64,000 nucleotides of DNA, taken from the NCBI GenBank assembly GCA_037102815.1, contig BTPP01000001.1, positions 4,303,001-4,367,000 of the forward strand, given 5' to 3'. The position numbers and the translations under genes were made by a program. Positions 34,114 to 45,049 of this stretch are shown piece by piece; position 1 is the stretch's first letter; each line of letters begins with the position of its first letter. The DNA comes from Neurospora intermedia (Eukaryota; Ascomycota; Sordariomycetes; Sordariales; Sordariaceae). A model generated the notes under the pieces. The model did not search any database. It saw only the letters and a list, made by a program, of their open reading frames with translations, and had not been told where the DNA came from.

Positions 34114-37100
34114 TTTGAGATTTCAAAGAGTGATGGGAATCTGAGAGCGAGCGAGATGTTAGAGAAACAAATCCGCGGCAAGGCATGCAGAAAGGAACGC
34201 GAACAAGCTCCAGAGCTTGGCCGTCCATAAGGATATGCTTACCAATATCCAAGGACAACAGGTGTTATCCAGCTGTCCGGCGTGTGGCTCTTGCAAGATG
34301 TCTTTGGGGAAAGACTTTTTCGACAACGGCGAGGATGCAGAATAAATGCTCGAATAACAATCGTCCAAACAATGGTCGCACCAAGGCTGTGTTGCCAAAA
34401 ACCGTATTCGCTTGTCCGATTTATCGATATGGGATGTAAAGTTGCGTCTTGACAAAGATCGATCCACCAGATATCGCAGTCGGTTATCGAGATTGTTTGT
34501 CTTTTGTCGAGATACGGATGGACCCTGGAGAGATGCCGAAGATGGAGATGTTGATGAATGAGTGACTGTGGTACAGAAAGCGAGTGGTGGTAGTGAGTGA
34601 AGTGTCGAACGAGTCGCCGCAGGTTCAGACCACCGCAGATATGGATGGAATGAGGACGGGAAAAGGGAGTGACGAGGGAGATGGACTACGGGGAAGGAGG
34701 GGAAGAGGGAGCACTAATGAGGAAGGCGAGACACCCAGCGAAAGATATTCATTTTCCGCTCTGCAGCGCGGGCAGGAACCCGCCTCACAGTTCAGGTTCC
34801 TGCGGGTAGGGAGGCGCCCGGGGGCTCGGGGGGCCTTCCATGGAGGTTGCCTGGGGGCCACGACAATGGAGAGCAAGTGAAGAGGAACCCAAGAAGCCGG
34901 ACCCGCAGATTACACCTAGGGTACCTGCGGCGTACCCGACTGGAAGGAAAGGAAGGGGTGAAAGTCACGCTCAGAACCCTAGGTATGTAACCAGCCCGAC
35001 TCTCCTCAGAGCATGCATGGGTCCCCTCTGCCATTGACCACTATGCGTTAGGTGCTGCAGGTACGCATCGTATTTGCACCGTCCCAGGGTCGTACTCCTG
35101 GTTGTATCGGCTCGTCTGAGTGGTACATTTGGGTGACCCCCTTCGAACCCGCCCTTGCTCTCGCCGCATCGCACTCTTTCCCGAACCAGGCGATCAGCCA
35201 TCGCTTTGAGAGCGCCCATTGGCCCGCGCATTCCAAACCCTTGTCGCCTTGAGGAGTCGCCGCTAGAGTACATCCTTGATAAAATGCTGGGCACGGGAAA
35301 ATAAAAGGGCTATAAGAGGAGCCGACATACGCGGCCAAGGATTAGAGGGACCTCCTGTTTGGAGCCCACGGTGGAGTGTGAGAATTTGCTCCCAATTTTC
35401 AAATGTAAATCACTCTCGCTATCTTGTTTGGGCAGCGAAAGAAAAGCAGGAAAGGCGGCCATGGCGCTCAGGCACGTGCCAGGGGCAGCGACGGGTCCGA
35501 CACGTCCATTCACGAGGGCATAGTGGTAGTATGAGATTTCAGCAGGAACAGGATACCTCAAATGGTTCGCTGCTGCAGGTCCTGAGAATGCACCGCCAGT
35601 ATTTTCTTCTAGAACGGGGATCCTCGAAAAAAACTAAAGAAGCCTGGGTCGGCAGCCGTTGCCCGTCCTCGAATGAATCCTGCGCTTGTCCAAAGCGCCT
35701 CCACCGCCGACTCCGCAGCATGATAATTCGTGCAAATCTCCCACTTTTCCACCTCCCCCCAGGCCGTTGTCAGTCTGTCAATACGTAGGGCATCCGCTAA
35801 TGATAGACCCGAAATGCGCTGGTGGTCATGCTGGTGTGCCCCTGAATCAATCACAATCGCGGCAGCCGCTTCGTCTTGTCCACTTGCGAGGGCGAGAGCA
35901 TTGCGTCGAGGTAACACCGAATATGTTTACACAGAGGTGGTAGGTCGTGCCGTGCCGACCAGCTCTTGATTGTGTGTAACACATTGCGCATCTGACCTTA
36001 CATAATGTAGGTACGCCCGCTGCACGGCGCTTTAGTCAACCTGTACTGTGCTATTCCCGCCCAACTTGCCACCCGCCAATGCACCCCTCCAGGTACCAGA
36101 AAATTCATCCAGGGATTTTCCCTATCCTGAGGCGCATATCCCATTCTTACACTACAACCGCGCTGGCACCTACACTACGATGGATGTACGGCACGCTTCC
36201 TTGATGCCGGGTGGGCCGCCGTGATTACGATCGATAAGGGGGAACTGATGTGCAATTGACCGACGGTTGCCCGGTGAGCGAGAAGGCGGTCACAAGATTG
36301 ACTGACAAACGCTGATGGATGATCACCGAACTAAACCACTGGGGACGACGGGATCGTATACATCACCCCTGGAAACTCCGTTAGCTTGGTACTTACAGAG
36401 GGCTCTTTTACCACTTTCAGGCTGGTTTGATGGCATTCCCGGCTCCAACAGCATCTGGTTCGTTATTGCCCACTGTACACTAAATGGAGTCAAGTCTTAG
36501 TGCATGTAATGTGTGTGGGACACCTGGTGGGATACGATCAGTCGTTGTTCTTACCCTCTTTGGAGTAGTTTGGATCAATAGGAGGGTCGATATTCCCTAT
36601 TCTCTCCCTTGTTGCGAAGACATTGCAAGTCTCACGTCAACCACGTCTAAAGCCTTGAACTGTACGAGAGCACGTGTTGGAATGGATGAGAGAAAAGAAG
36701 AGAAAAAGAAAGGAAAAATAAGAACAGAGCGGGGTCTTGCCCGGGGCGTAATACTGTACTGTGTACAAGTGGAGTTCCAGTCGTACCAGCAAGCGCTCCA
36801 GGTAGTAGGGAAAAGGGGTCGCGGTTCGAGGTTGATTGAAAAAAAAAAAATTATGAAAAATCGCGAGAATGTTGTGTCGTTTGGCAACTCCAATGCAACT
36901 CCAATCGATCTGATTTGCAGAAGCCCATCACCCGCTAGGCTCCAGAAAAGTGTGAAACACGCTTCAGATGAAATGGACGAATGACGCGGGTTGCATACCA
37001 GCGGGTGGAGTTTCATGTGAATGTCTGACTGGCCAATCCCTGCCCTTGTTCGACCACCCATCGCACACCCCTCGTCTGTTCTTGCCCCACGTTTTCCGAG

Positions 37101-38200
37101 AGTTCCTCCGTTCTTCTTCACACCAAAACCCATCATCTTTTCCACTGCACTGCAGCATCACCATGCGATGGGAATGCAGTACGCGCCTCTTCGTTGTTTC
37201 TATAGGTGTACACTATGTATACAGCATGTGAGTGCGCATATGTACGTCAGCCATGTTTCATCCTTTGGTAGACCATGCATGTGGGCAAGATTTCGGGCAA
37301 GTATTTGTTGTGGAGGGAGATGTCATTCTTCTTGTTCGTTGGTTGAAAGGCACTCGGATATGAGACAGAGAGCAAATGAGTTCAGCCTTAATCTCTGACA
37401 CTGGCCCAGCTGCCATACATATATGGGCAGTTTGCCCGCAGGCATCGAGGTGTTTATAGTCCTGATATGTTTGTTACCCCGCCAAGAGCCAGCGATGTTC
37501 GTACCTCGCAATTTCAAAGACACATGATCACCTCCTCATTTTCCTCAGAAAGACAGCGAAGCCCATGCACGTATGCGTACAACAATATCAAGATGATCAA
37601 CCTTCTTGTATCCACCAATCCGCAATTCGATCAAGGCAATTAACGAGAACCCACATGAGCGGTAATAAACAAGAGACAGTAGGGCAGATAACATCTCAAC
37701 GTCTGTCGGGGTGAGTGGAAACAGGCAAGACGGGAAAGGCGTTTTGCGTCCATGACTGCCAATGAAGGCTGTTGGCACATCTGAACCTGAGGACCGTTCT
37801 ACTTGCACGGACAAGGAGTCATTGCACGTGTGTCCAATCTTATCTGTCTGGGAACTGAATTGATTAACATGGAGGAACCTTGCAATTGGATGGAAGCTTT
37901 AATGACGATCCAGAAAACCAGACATAGTATAGGCGATTAAATGTGTGCCATAAGCACCTACAATACTTGACCGTGTCGACGAATGTCTTTTCGGCCAGTT
38001 GTCCGTTGATTGAGAGTACGCTATAGTGATAAAGCTACCCGTTTCGTAGCTTTGGCTGGACGAAGCTCATTTGATACAGCAATCCTTTGATTTGCCCAAA
38101 GAAAGAAGTTGAGGGAAAAAAGAAAACAGGAATCCCCCTTAAACACCTCTGGAGCTTCCACCAAGACTGGATATGGAACGAGAAAAAGGCAAAAGAATAT
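34114..38200. other. 4.1-kb intergenic region, no gene seen
   Basis: The left part is the promoter of the DUF1996 gene. Short frames on both strands lack codon bias and domain resemblance. Features seen: an inverted repeat of 9-bp arms (34772-34780 and 34795-34803), an A run (36838-36850) and several TATA-like patches. An RNA gene or short exons cannot be ruled out. Confidence 0.5.
34772..34803 (+). repeat. short inverted repeat (hairpin)
   Basis: GCAGGAACC and GGTTCCTGC form perfect 9-bp arms around a 14-nt loop. The next 60 nt are GC-rich. No terminator-type role applies in a eukaryote. Confidence 0.7.
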
Positions 38201-38286
38201 GCGCCGTCCGAGATTCGAACTCGGGTCACTCGCTAATTAGAGGATTTCTTGGGAAGCGAGTATGCTAACCACTATACCAACGGCGC
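38201..38286 (-). tRNA. tRNA-Gly (anticodon CCC) with 15-nt intron
   Basis: Read on the - strand, the ends GCGCCGT and ACGGCGC pair perfectly over 7 bp. The A box resembles TTGGTATAGTGGTTAGCAT. The anticodon stem is CTCGC/GCGAG around a TTCCCAA loop, giving anticodon CCC. A 15-nt insert (AGAAATCCTCTAATT, allowing a one-base shift) sits after the anticodon at the usual 37/38 position. The T arm is CCGAG-TTCGAAT-CTCGG, a perfect 5-bp stem with the B box. The mature tRNA is 71 nt before CCA. A T-rich stretch, the Pol III terminator, is expected just 3' on the - strand, where TTTGCCTTTTTCTCG fits. Confidence 0.97.
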
Positions 38287-38682
38287 AGTGGTTTGACTTG
38301 AGAACAGTTCGTCTAATATTTCTTTATGAGGCTGGTTGTGCTTGCATCGAACATTCTCGCAATCCGTACTCTGTACAGATCGGTCGGTCGGTGCCTGAGT
38401 TACCCCACAGCGTGCTACCCCTCTTGGTGCAGTAAGCGGGGTTAGGGTTAAAGCTGTACTGTGAGCTGCCCCGCCACTGGCCCACTCGCGTACGACTTCT
38501 ACGTCGAGTGTTTGTCGAGATTGCTTCCTCGCCCTCCCTTCACTCTTCGCAACCACAACACATTTGAAACTACGACTAACTGCACGAGTCACTCGAGTCT
38601 CCTCTCGGGCTACCTTTAACTCGCCTGAAGTTGCCATAAAATCGACCCTTCCAGCTTAATAGGTCCACAAGAGCAAGCAAAC
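38287..38682. other. promoter of the OTU gene with telobox-like motif
   Basis: The stretch lies between tRNA-Gly and the OTU start. It carries GGTTAGGGTT at 38441-38450 (AACCCTAACC on the other strand), 233 nt before the ATG. Confidence 0.5.
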
Positions 38683-39669
38683 ATGGAGTCCGAAACCCTC
38701 GAACAAATGCAAGCTCGGCATCGCAAGGAGCAAAGAGACCTTGTGTCACGCATCACAAACAAGAAGAAGAACGCGACCAAGAAGACACGCAAGGGCGTCA
38801 ATGATGAATGCGCCCAATTGGAGCTCGAACTGAAAGCGAGACAAGAGGAGGAGCTCAGGAAGCTGCAAGGAGGTGACGACAATGACGACAACGACGAGCA
38901 GGCCCAGGAGCTTGAGGAAAAGCAAGACGTTGAAGAACCAGCAGTCAACGATGTGACTGAAAAGCTACAGAAGACCACGGTCTCCGAACAGTCGAGTAAA
39001 ACAAGCCCCCCTCCTCCGGTAGAGCAGTCCTCCAGCGGCGGGGGAAAGAAACGAAACCGCCAGAAGGAGCGTCTCGCCCGTCGCCAAGCGGAAATAGAAG
39101 CTGCTTCGGAAGCAGCCGAGAAAGAAGCCTCGAGCATGGTGGACCATCGCGGTATTGAAAAGGCATATATGTTGCGCGAATTCAAGACGCACTCTTTGGA
39201 AGAGAAGGATATCGAACCCGATGGGCATTGCCTCTTCTCCGCAGTGGCAGATCAGCTTGCTGTCCACGGGCTTTCAGTAGATGGGGCCTTGTCCACAAAC
39301 AAGGGAGCGCAAACACAAGAGAAGCTGCCGCCTTATAGGATCGTGCGTCATGTGGCGGTTAACTACATGGAGAAACACACGGACGATTTTGCGCCTTTTC
39401 TCGAGGAGCCCTTCGAGACCTACGTGGCCAAGATACGAGACACAGCAGAGTGGGGTGGACAGCTGGAGCTGACGGCGCTGGCAAACGCGTATAACGTGGA
39501 GATCAGGGTGGTGCAGGACGGTCGGACGGAGGTGATACAACCCAACGCTGTCGCAAATGGGGAGAGCAACGGCGACAAGGAGGAGCTGAAGGTCTTGTGG
39601 TTGGCGTACTATCGTCATGGATATGGCCTTGGAGAACACTACAACTCGCTACGCAAAGCAAGTGTTTGA
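38683..39669 (+). CDS. OTU-domain cysteine protease, OTUD6B/Otu2-like deubiquitinase
   Basis: A single exon encodes 328 residues. Residues 1-165 are a charged coiled-coil with a KKKNATKKTRKGVNDECAQLE block typical of OTUD6/Otu2 proteins. The OTU domain covers about 170-328. D180 and catalytic C183 lie in DIEPDGHCLFSAVADQL, and the catalytic histidine H319 lies in GLGEHYNSL near the C-terminus. HRGIEKAYMLREF and YRIVRHVAVNYMEKHTDDFAPF match the family core. Members cleave ubiquitin chains in the cytosol; Otu2/OTUD6B is linked to ribosomes and translation. The start at 38683 has the context AAACATGG. The gene is convergent with the methyltransferase gene downstream (122 nt between stops). Confidence 0.95.
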   Translation: MESETLEQMQARHRKEQRDLVSRITNKKKNATKKTRKGVNDECAQLELELKARQEEELRKLQGGDDNDDNDEQAQELEEKQDVEEPAVNDVTEKLQKTTVSEQSSKTSPPPPVEQSSSGGGKKRNRQKERLARRQAEIEAASEAAEKEASSMVDHRGIEKAYMLREFKTHSLEEKDIEPDGHCLFSAVADQLAVHGLSVDGALSTNKGAQTQEKLPPYRIVRHVAVNYMEKHTDDFAPFLEEPFETYVAKIRDTAEWGGQLELTALANAYNVEIRVVQDGRTEVIQPNAVANGESNGDKEELKVLWLAYYRHGYGLGEHYNSLRKASV

Positions 39670-39790
39670 GACCATGATTTGACAAAAGGCGAGTTGTCAA
39701 ACAAACGATAAAAGGGCCACTCCCTGTTGCTAGGTTGCTCTTTCACACACACAAAGTAACTGTAACCGAAAAGGTTTCCCCTGACCACCC

Positions 39791-40795
39791 TTACTGGTGG
39801 CTCCAGACCGAAACACGGTCAACCACGTTTCCTTGGTTGTCGTACCCAGCCTTGTGTGTGCATGCGGGCTGTATACGTGCCAGCCGTTTGAGAGCAACCG
39901 GTGTTGTATCCGCGCTTCCGTCCACCACCTCTCCCTTGTCGTCATATGGCAATAGCCGGCCCGGATGCCCAAGGTGGGCAAGATACAGGTCGCCCGAAAC
40001 ACCCCAAGGCGGGCCGCCGGTCATGGGGTCCTTGTCAAGTGGCCACTCGAGGCAGACTAATCTTCCGCCGTCGGGGTTGAGAAGATCAGACAATCTCTTG
40101 GCCCATTGTGGGCGTGCTTCAGGCGGAAGGGCGCAAAAGAACTGGCAATGAGTCTTGAGTTAGTGTTTCTCGACTCTGTCACTTCAGTCAGGCGACGACA
40201 CCATTCCGGGAGACGGAACACTTACCGTATAGTCAAAAATGAGATCAAACCCAGTCTTCACCTTTCCATATCCCGAATCATTCACCCAGTCGTCCTCGAA
40301 AAAGTCTCCCGTCACCCACATCACCCTGCCCTTTGTCGTAACGCCTAGCTCCCTCCTCGGCGCATACACCTCCTTCCACTTGCCCTCTGCATCCTCTTCC
40401 GCCACCCGTTTCTCGTTCTTCTTGGCCTCCTCTATGCTTGTCACGGATGAGTCAAGTCCGTAGACGTCATACCCATGTGCAGACAGGAGTAACACGTCGT
40501 GACCTCTCCCACAGCCGGCCACTAAAGCTTTGGGTCTTGACTTGTCCCAATCATGAGCACTGCTTGGGGCATTGGGGAAGAGCTCGCGGTGGAGGGACAG
40601 GACTTCATCGAGGGCTTGGCTGGGCCCGCCGCGGTCCCAGGGGGTGATGGATTCCTTCCATAGTGTGTCCCAGTGTTCAGGGTGTGTGGAGTAGTCTGAG
40701 TCTTTGAAGAGCGAGCGGAGGCGATGGACTTGGCTTTGGATGGAGTGGTCGTCGGCGCTTGACTTGTTCAGTGGGGGCTGGGGATCGCTTGCCAT
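39791..40795 (-). CDS. TPMT-family thiol/thiopurine S-methyltransferase
   Basis: Exon 1 is 40795-40226 (190 codons). An 84-nt intron (40225-40142, GTAAGT...CCAG) follows, and exon 2 is 40141-39791. The protein is 306 residues. The SAM-binding motif I is ALVAGCGRGHDVLLL, followed by the acidic GLDSS after the second strand. HPEHWDTLWKESITPWDRGGPSQAL near the N-terminus is the substrate-side signature of the TPMT family. The join rebuilds DLIFDYTFFCALPPEARPQW, the typical post-motif block. Such fungal enzymes transfer methyl from S-adenosylmethionine to small thiols or halides; the native substrate cannot be told. It is probably cytosolic, as no targeting signal is visible. Length is somewhat above bacterial TPMT because of inserts. 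Confidence 0.92.
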
Positions 40796-41508
40796 GATGA
40801 GCTAGATGACGCGTCTATTCGTGGTGATGCAGATTACATAAACTGCAGGTATCAGGGAATAAACTCAAATAGGTCAAGGTTCTTGCGATACCTCACGTTC
40901 AATGACAAGAGGTGGGCAGAGGTCCATCGGTGAATGCAGAACAGCTGAGTGTAGTTTGCTTTCATGCCTCCAAACCATTGCGTAATCAATATAAGAATCA
41001 AGATCCCAGCAGTCACATGATGCATATGCTTCATCGCTTTGTTTTCTCCCCTGGCTGTCATGATGAGGTAGGCTTTTGTGAATGTTGATTGCTTGGCCAG
41101 AGGCACTCTCACTTTGACCTGCTGGGGGTTGACCGTCCTTACCGTGTAACCTTTCACTGCAAACCGTGGTTGACCTCCACCTCGTTGGAATGTTCCCGCG
41201 AAAGGAATACTCGGTTATCGGTGATAACTGTCGATAAGATAATCCCGTTGATTGGTCTAGACGGGAGGTAGAGGTACCTCTAGGTAGGTGGTACCATCCC
41301 ACGCCAACGAGCCTCGGCTTGTTGTTAGAACCCTCCCGTCTTGGTGAACAGAACCGGAAATCGTTTGGCTGGTACGTAGGAGAAGGATGGCTTTGGGAAT
41401 CTGTTACATTATTCCCATCCTCCTGGATGAGATATGAGCTTTGAATTGTTTGCACTGAACCCACCAATTTTGACGACGAAATCACAAGTCGGCAAAGGAG
41501 CAATCATC
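40796..41508. other. divergent promoter region
   Basis: It separates the methyltransferase start (-) from the dehydrogenase start (+). Contains TAGGTA/TACCTC motifs near 41270-41295 and no supported coding frame. Confidence 0.5.
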
Positions 41509-42494
41509 ATGGATGTCAACACTCTCTTCGGCATCAAGGTACGTCTATCTACATCATACCATACAACGCCCACATCATATGTACAATGCGCAAACCCCCT
41601 CCGTCCTCAACGCACGAACCCCTCCCAAAAAATGCTAACACGTCCCCTCTTCAATACCAACAGGGCAAAGTTGTCCTCATTACCGGCGGCGCCAAAGGCA
41701 TCGGCCGCATGATCTCCGAAGGTTTCGTCCGCAACGGCGCCAAAGTGTACATATCCTCTCGCGACGCCGCCGCCTGCGAGACGGCCGCCTCCGAGCTCAA
41801 CGCTCTGGCCTCCAAGACCTCCTCGGGCGGTTCCGCCGTCGCCCTTCCCGCCGACCTCTCTTCCGCGGAAGGATGCACCCGTGTCGCCCACGAACTCTCC
41901 CAGCGCGAGCAAAAGCTGCACGTGCTGATCAACAACTCGGGCGCCACCTGGGGCGCTGCTTACGACGAGTATCCGGATAACGCGTGGACGAAGCTGCTGA
42001 CGCTGAACCTGCATCGAGTTTTTACGCTGACGCAGGCTTTGACTCCCCTTTTGGAGAAAGCGGCAAAGAAGACGTCGTCGTCGTCGTCGTCGTCGGAAGG
42101 AGGAAGAAGCGACGACGGAGGAGTGGTGATTGACCCGGCGCGCGTCATCCACATTGGCAGCATCGACGGCATCCGAGTCCCGCTGCTTCCCACGTACGCG
42201 TACAGCGCCAGCAAGGCGGGACTGCATCACTTGAGCAGACACATGGCGGTGGAGCTGGGGCCGAGGGGGATCACGAGCAATACGCTGGCGTGCGGGCCGT
42301 TTCCGAGTAAGATGATGGCGGCGACGCTGAGGGACTTTGGGGAGGACATCAAGGCCGCGAATCCCCTGGGGAGGATTGGAACGCCCGAGGACGCGGCGGG
42401 CGCATGTCTGTTTTTGGCGAGTAGGGCGGGGGCGTTTGTGAATGGGGCGACGGTGACGCTAGATGGAGGGGTGGCACTGGTGTCGAAGATTTGA
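41509..42494 (+). CDS. short-chain dehydrogenase/reductase (SDR), 3-oxoacyl-ACP reductase-like
   Basis: Exon 1 is 41509-41538 (MDVNTLFGIK). A 125-nt intron (GTACGT...ACAG) follows, and exon 2 is 41664-42494. The protein is 286 residues. The cofactor motif TGGAKGIG (residues 17-24) is followed by an SSRD loop with R, suggesting NADP(H). NNSG replaces the usual NNAG. The catalytic S176 lies in HIGSIDG, and Y190 and K194 in YSASK. LGRIGTPEDAAGACLFLASRAGAFVNGATVTLDGG is the normal C-terminal block. The sequence resembles the fungal group named after RhlG-type 3-oxoacyl-ACP reductases, but the substrate is unknown. An inserted polyserine/acidic loop (SSSSSSSSEGG) before the catalytic serine is unusual. 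An upstream in-frame ATG at 41434 would lengthen exon 1; I chose 41509 because its short N-terminus fits the family. Confidence 0.9.
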
Positions 42495-43645
42495 GAACTC
42501 TCAAGGTTAGGGTTGGCTTGGACCGACGACGCGTGTTGACTGGGGTTACTTAATCGAGGTCCCAGAATGTTAGTAATAACGATCGTTATTATGCACGTAT
42601 GGGTTCGAAATTGTCGCAGATTTCACTGCAGTGATTGATGTTTGATGATCCAGTTACTATTCTCGCTTGATGATATTACCTAACCACTATCCCAATAGAC
42701 AGATGATTATCTCGACTGATATCTATCTATCCACGGAATGAATACATTTGAGTTAAATGTGTTGGTAAAAGAGCAGACAGAAGAGTGGAAACTGCAAACA
42801 GGATATATCCAGCTAATAATGCTTATGGTAACAAAACTCCTTCTCACTCCCTGCGAGATACCTAGTCACCCCGCCATCCGTTATTGGAAAATCGGCACCC
42901 GCCCGCCCCAGATCTTCTGCGCCGTCCATCTCTTGTGTATAAGGTATTTGTGTGTGCTTGTATGCTTCCCCGTATCCGTGCCCGTTGTACTCCGTGATGC
43001 TCCTGTGTCCCAAATAGCAAAAAATTCGAACATGAAATGCCCCAGTAACGCCCTGACAATATTGATGTAAGGAAAAACAATGTGTGAAGAACACCCTGCG
43101 AAGCCTCTCCTTCTTCGTGTTTCTGTTGCGTAGAGGAGAGGAGTGGTGACAAAGTCAAAGATTCCAGCACGCTGTCCGTTTTCTTGCGCTGTTGGTTCAC
43201 TTTGGGCCATAGCAGAGTGCTGATTCCAAGTCACAAAGTCGTGGTCGGCTATGTGGCGTGCTCGGTGCTTCCTGAGTGAATCTGTTTGCAGACAAGCCTC
43301 TTCTGGATACCCAGAGATTTTCTCGTAACTTGACTTGCAATGGTTCCCCTTTTTGGCGTTTTTGTGGTGAGACCTTGGATGTGGAAAAGTATTTTTCCGC
43401 AATGACTGAACAGGTGGGTCGCTTGTGTTCCTTCGATCACGGAATGGTTTTTGTCGGGCTCTCTTCATACTCTCTGTGACTGTGGAGAAAAAGCGCCAAC
43501 GGTGTCGCAAACCACAACTCCAAATTCAGCCAAGAGGTTCAGTTGTTGTTGCCCTAAGTGTGGAGAAAAACCGCGATGACCGTTCAATGCCTCATCCTTC
43601 TTCTCAGAACAAGCGCCTTCTTGCAGTGGGTGCAAAATGAAGAAT
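42495..43645. other. convergent 3' intergenic region
   Basis: The stretch separates the stop of the dehydrogenase gene (+) from the stop of the 74-residue protein gene (-). No supported gene. Confidence 0.5.
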
Positions 43646-43870
43646 TTATGAGAGACCGATATCCTCAAAGTCACGCATCATCACGGCCATTTGGGCACGC
43701 TTTGCGGCCTCGGCGACCAGTGTGAAGTCCTTAAGGAAGGCATCCGTCGAGTTTCCGGTCTTGGCGGGAGCAGGTTGAGGCGGCACAATCTTGGCGGCTA
43801 CGGGCGACCGTTGGATGGAAGCCATGGAGGAGGTCTGCTGAGTTGTGGGGGTGGAGTTGGAGGCGTCCAT
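43646..43870 (-). CDS. small protein, 74 residues, unknown function
   Basis: A single-exon frame of 74 residues starts at the ATG at 43870. The first half is Ser/Thr/Gln/Pro-rich and disordered. The second half is helical (DAFLKDFTLVAEAAKRAQMA) and ends MMRDFEDIGLS. The amphipathic helix suggests a protein-protein interaction segment. No signal or membrane segment is present, and I do not recognise the family. Support comes from good codon use in the helical half, a clean leader and a TATATAA sequence at 44136-44142 (+ strand reading), about 270 nt upstream on the coding side. The pyrimidine-rich 5' zone between them matches the layout of the 91-residue gene at 19688-19963, although the proteins share no obvious similarity. 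Confidence 0.6.
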   Translation of the reverse strand: MDASNSTPTTQQTSSMASIQRSPVAAKIVPPQPAPAKTGNSTDAFLKDFTLVAEAAKRAQMAVMMRDFEDIGLS

Positions 43871-44135
43871 AGTGATTGCTGAGAATGTGCGTCTTGGGTG
43901 CGACGGGTGACTTTGCTTTCAAAGTGATGTTGCCGGGTGACAGACGGGCAACTCTCAAAAAAGGTGTGAGTGTTGTTGATGAGGTACTTGGTAAGTGCTC
44001 TGGTGTGGTCGACGGGTTGCCTCTGGAGGTGGATAACAGGTGAGTGAGGTGTGTATAGTCGAAAGGTTTGGTTGCGATTGCAATAGAACGGGAAGAACGA
44101 GATAGAGAATTGAGAGGAGAGGTTGGAGAGAGAGG

Positions 44136-44142
44136 TATATAA
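44136..44142 (-). promoter_or_regulatory. candidate TATA box of the 74-residue protein gene
   Basis: The + strand reads GGTATATAAAAG, so the - strand carries TTTATATA. It lies about 268 nt upstream of the ATG at 43870. Confidence 0.45.
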
Positions 44143-44290
44143 AAGAATATGATGTATGTTCTGTTCGCGGAAAAAGCTCGCTAATAAGAGAATTTCTCGC
44201 TCTCCGAATTCCGTCCAGGGTTGGTAAGGTAGGGTGTGGGATTTTGACGGGATCCTCTAGAGTGGATCGACCGAGACCGACAGCAGGAAG

Positions 44291-44309
44291 AAAAAAAAAA
44301 AAAAAAAAA
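44291..44309 (+). repeat. poly-A run, 19 nt
   Basis: A homopolymer of 19 A on the + strand, upstream of the TATA of the 74-residue gene. Poly(dA:dT) tracts often lower nucleosome occupancy in fungal promoters. Confidence 0.9.
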
Positions 44310-45020
44310 GAAGGCCGGGGGCGGGTGCTTCTATCACGACTGAGCCAACGCCAAGAATGATGTAGTATAACGATGATTTCTTGGTTCTTGAATCCCTCAA
44401 TCCTTAGCTCGTTCTTCTCCAATTTTCCAGGAATGGAACTCTAGGTGGTTTGGTGATGCAACTTGCAAGCAAGCAAGCACGCAAACAGTATCTGATCGAG
44501 ATACAGTGTACAACCGGGCAACGATGATCAAAGGAGGACAGAGCGCACGAGGGAGAAGAGGACAGTGAATAGGCTACCTAATACGGTAACCGATATGTGC
44601 TAATCTGGGCTGCAAGATGCAGAGCAACCCCAGATGCGTCTTCTTTTTGTCCGATGTCCGTCGATGTTGGTAAACTGCAGTGCCGGCGGTGTCCGATAGT
44701 GACAGAATCGATCGATGAGATATCGAGGAGTGTGGAGGTTAGCTAGTAAGGATGCGGTGGGTGTGTAGGATCGATAGCGGATAGAAGGTAATGAGACTCG
44801 GGACGATTTTGGGAGTGGATGACGGTGGAATCTATCACATTCGAATAACCATCCTCTGTAGCATCAGGTAGACGTGAACAATCATCCCCCTTCCAGTCAT
44901 TTGATCTCAGTTGCTTCATTAACCAACATCCTCATCTTCCTTCTTCCGCAACGCCGACTGAAATCTTCCAGGTACTTCCGAATGGAGGTTTGCGTAGGTA
45001 CATTGCCTGGCGTAGCGGAT

Positions 45021-45049
45021 GACCGCGTTGACCGCGTTGACCGCGATGA
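45021..45049 (+). repeat. 9-bp tandem repeat, three copies
   Basis: GACCGCGTT occurs twice in tandem and is followed by GACCGCGAT. Confidence 0.85.

Noticed and set aside
43955-44422. 155-residue - frame upstream of the 74-residue gene
   Set aside because: It contains the poly-A tract as polyphenylalanine and overlaps the TATA. It is promoter and leader, not a gene.
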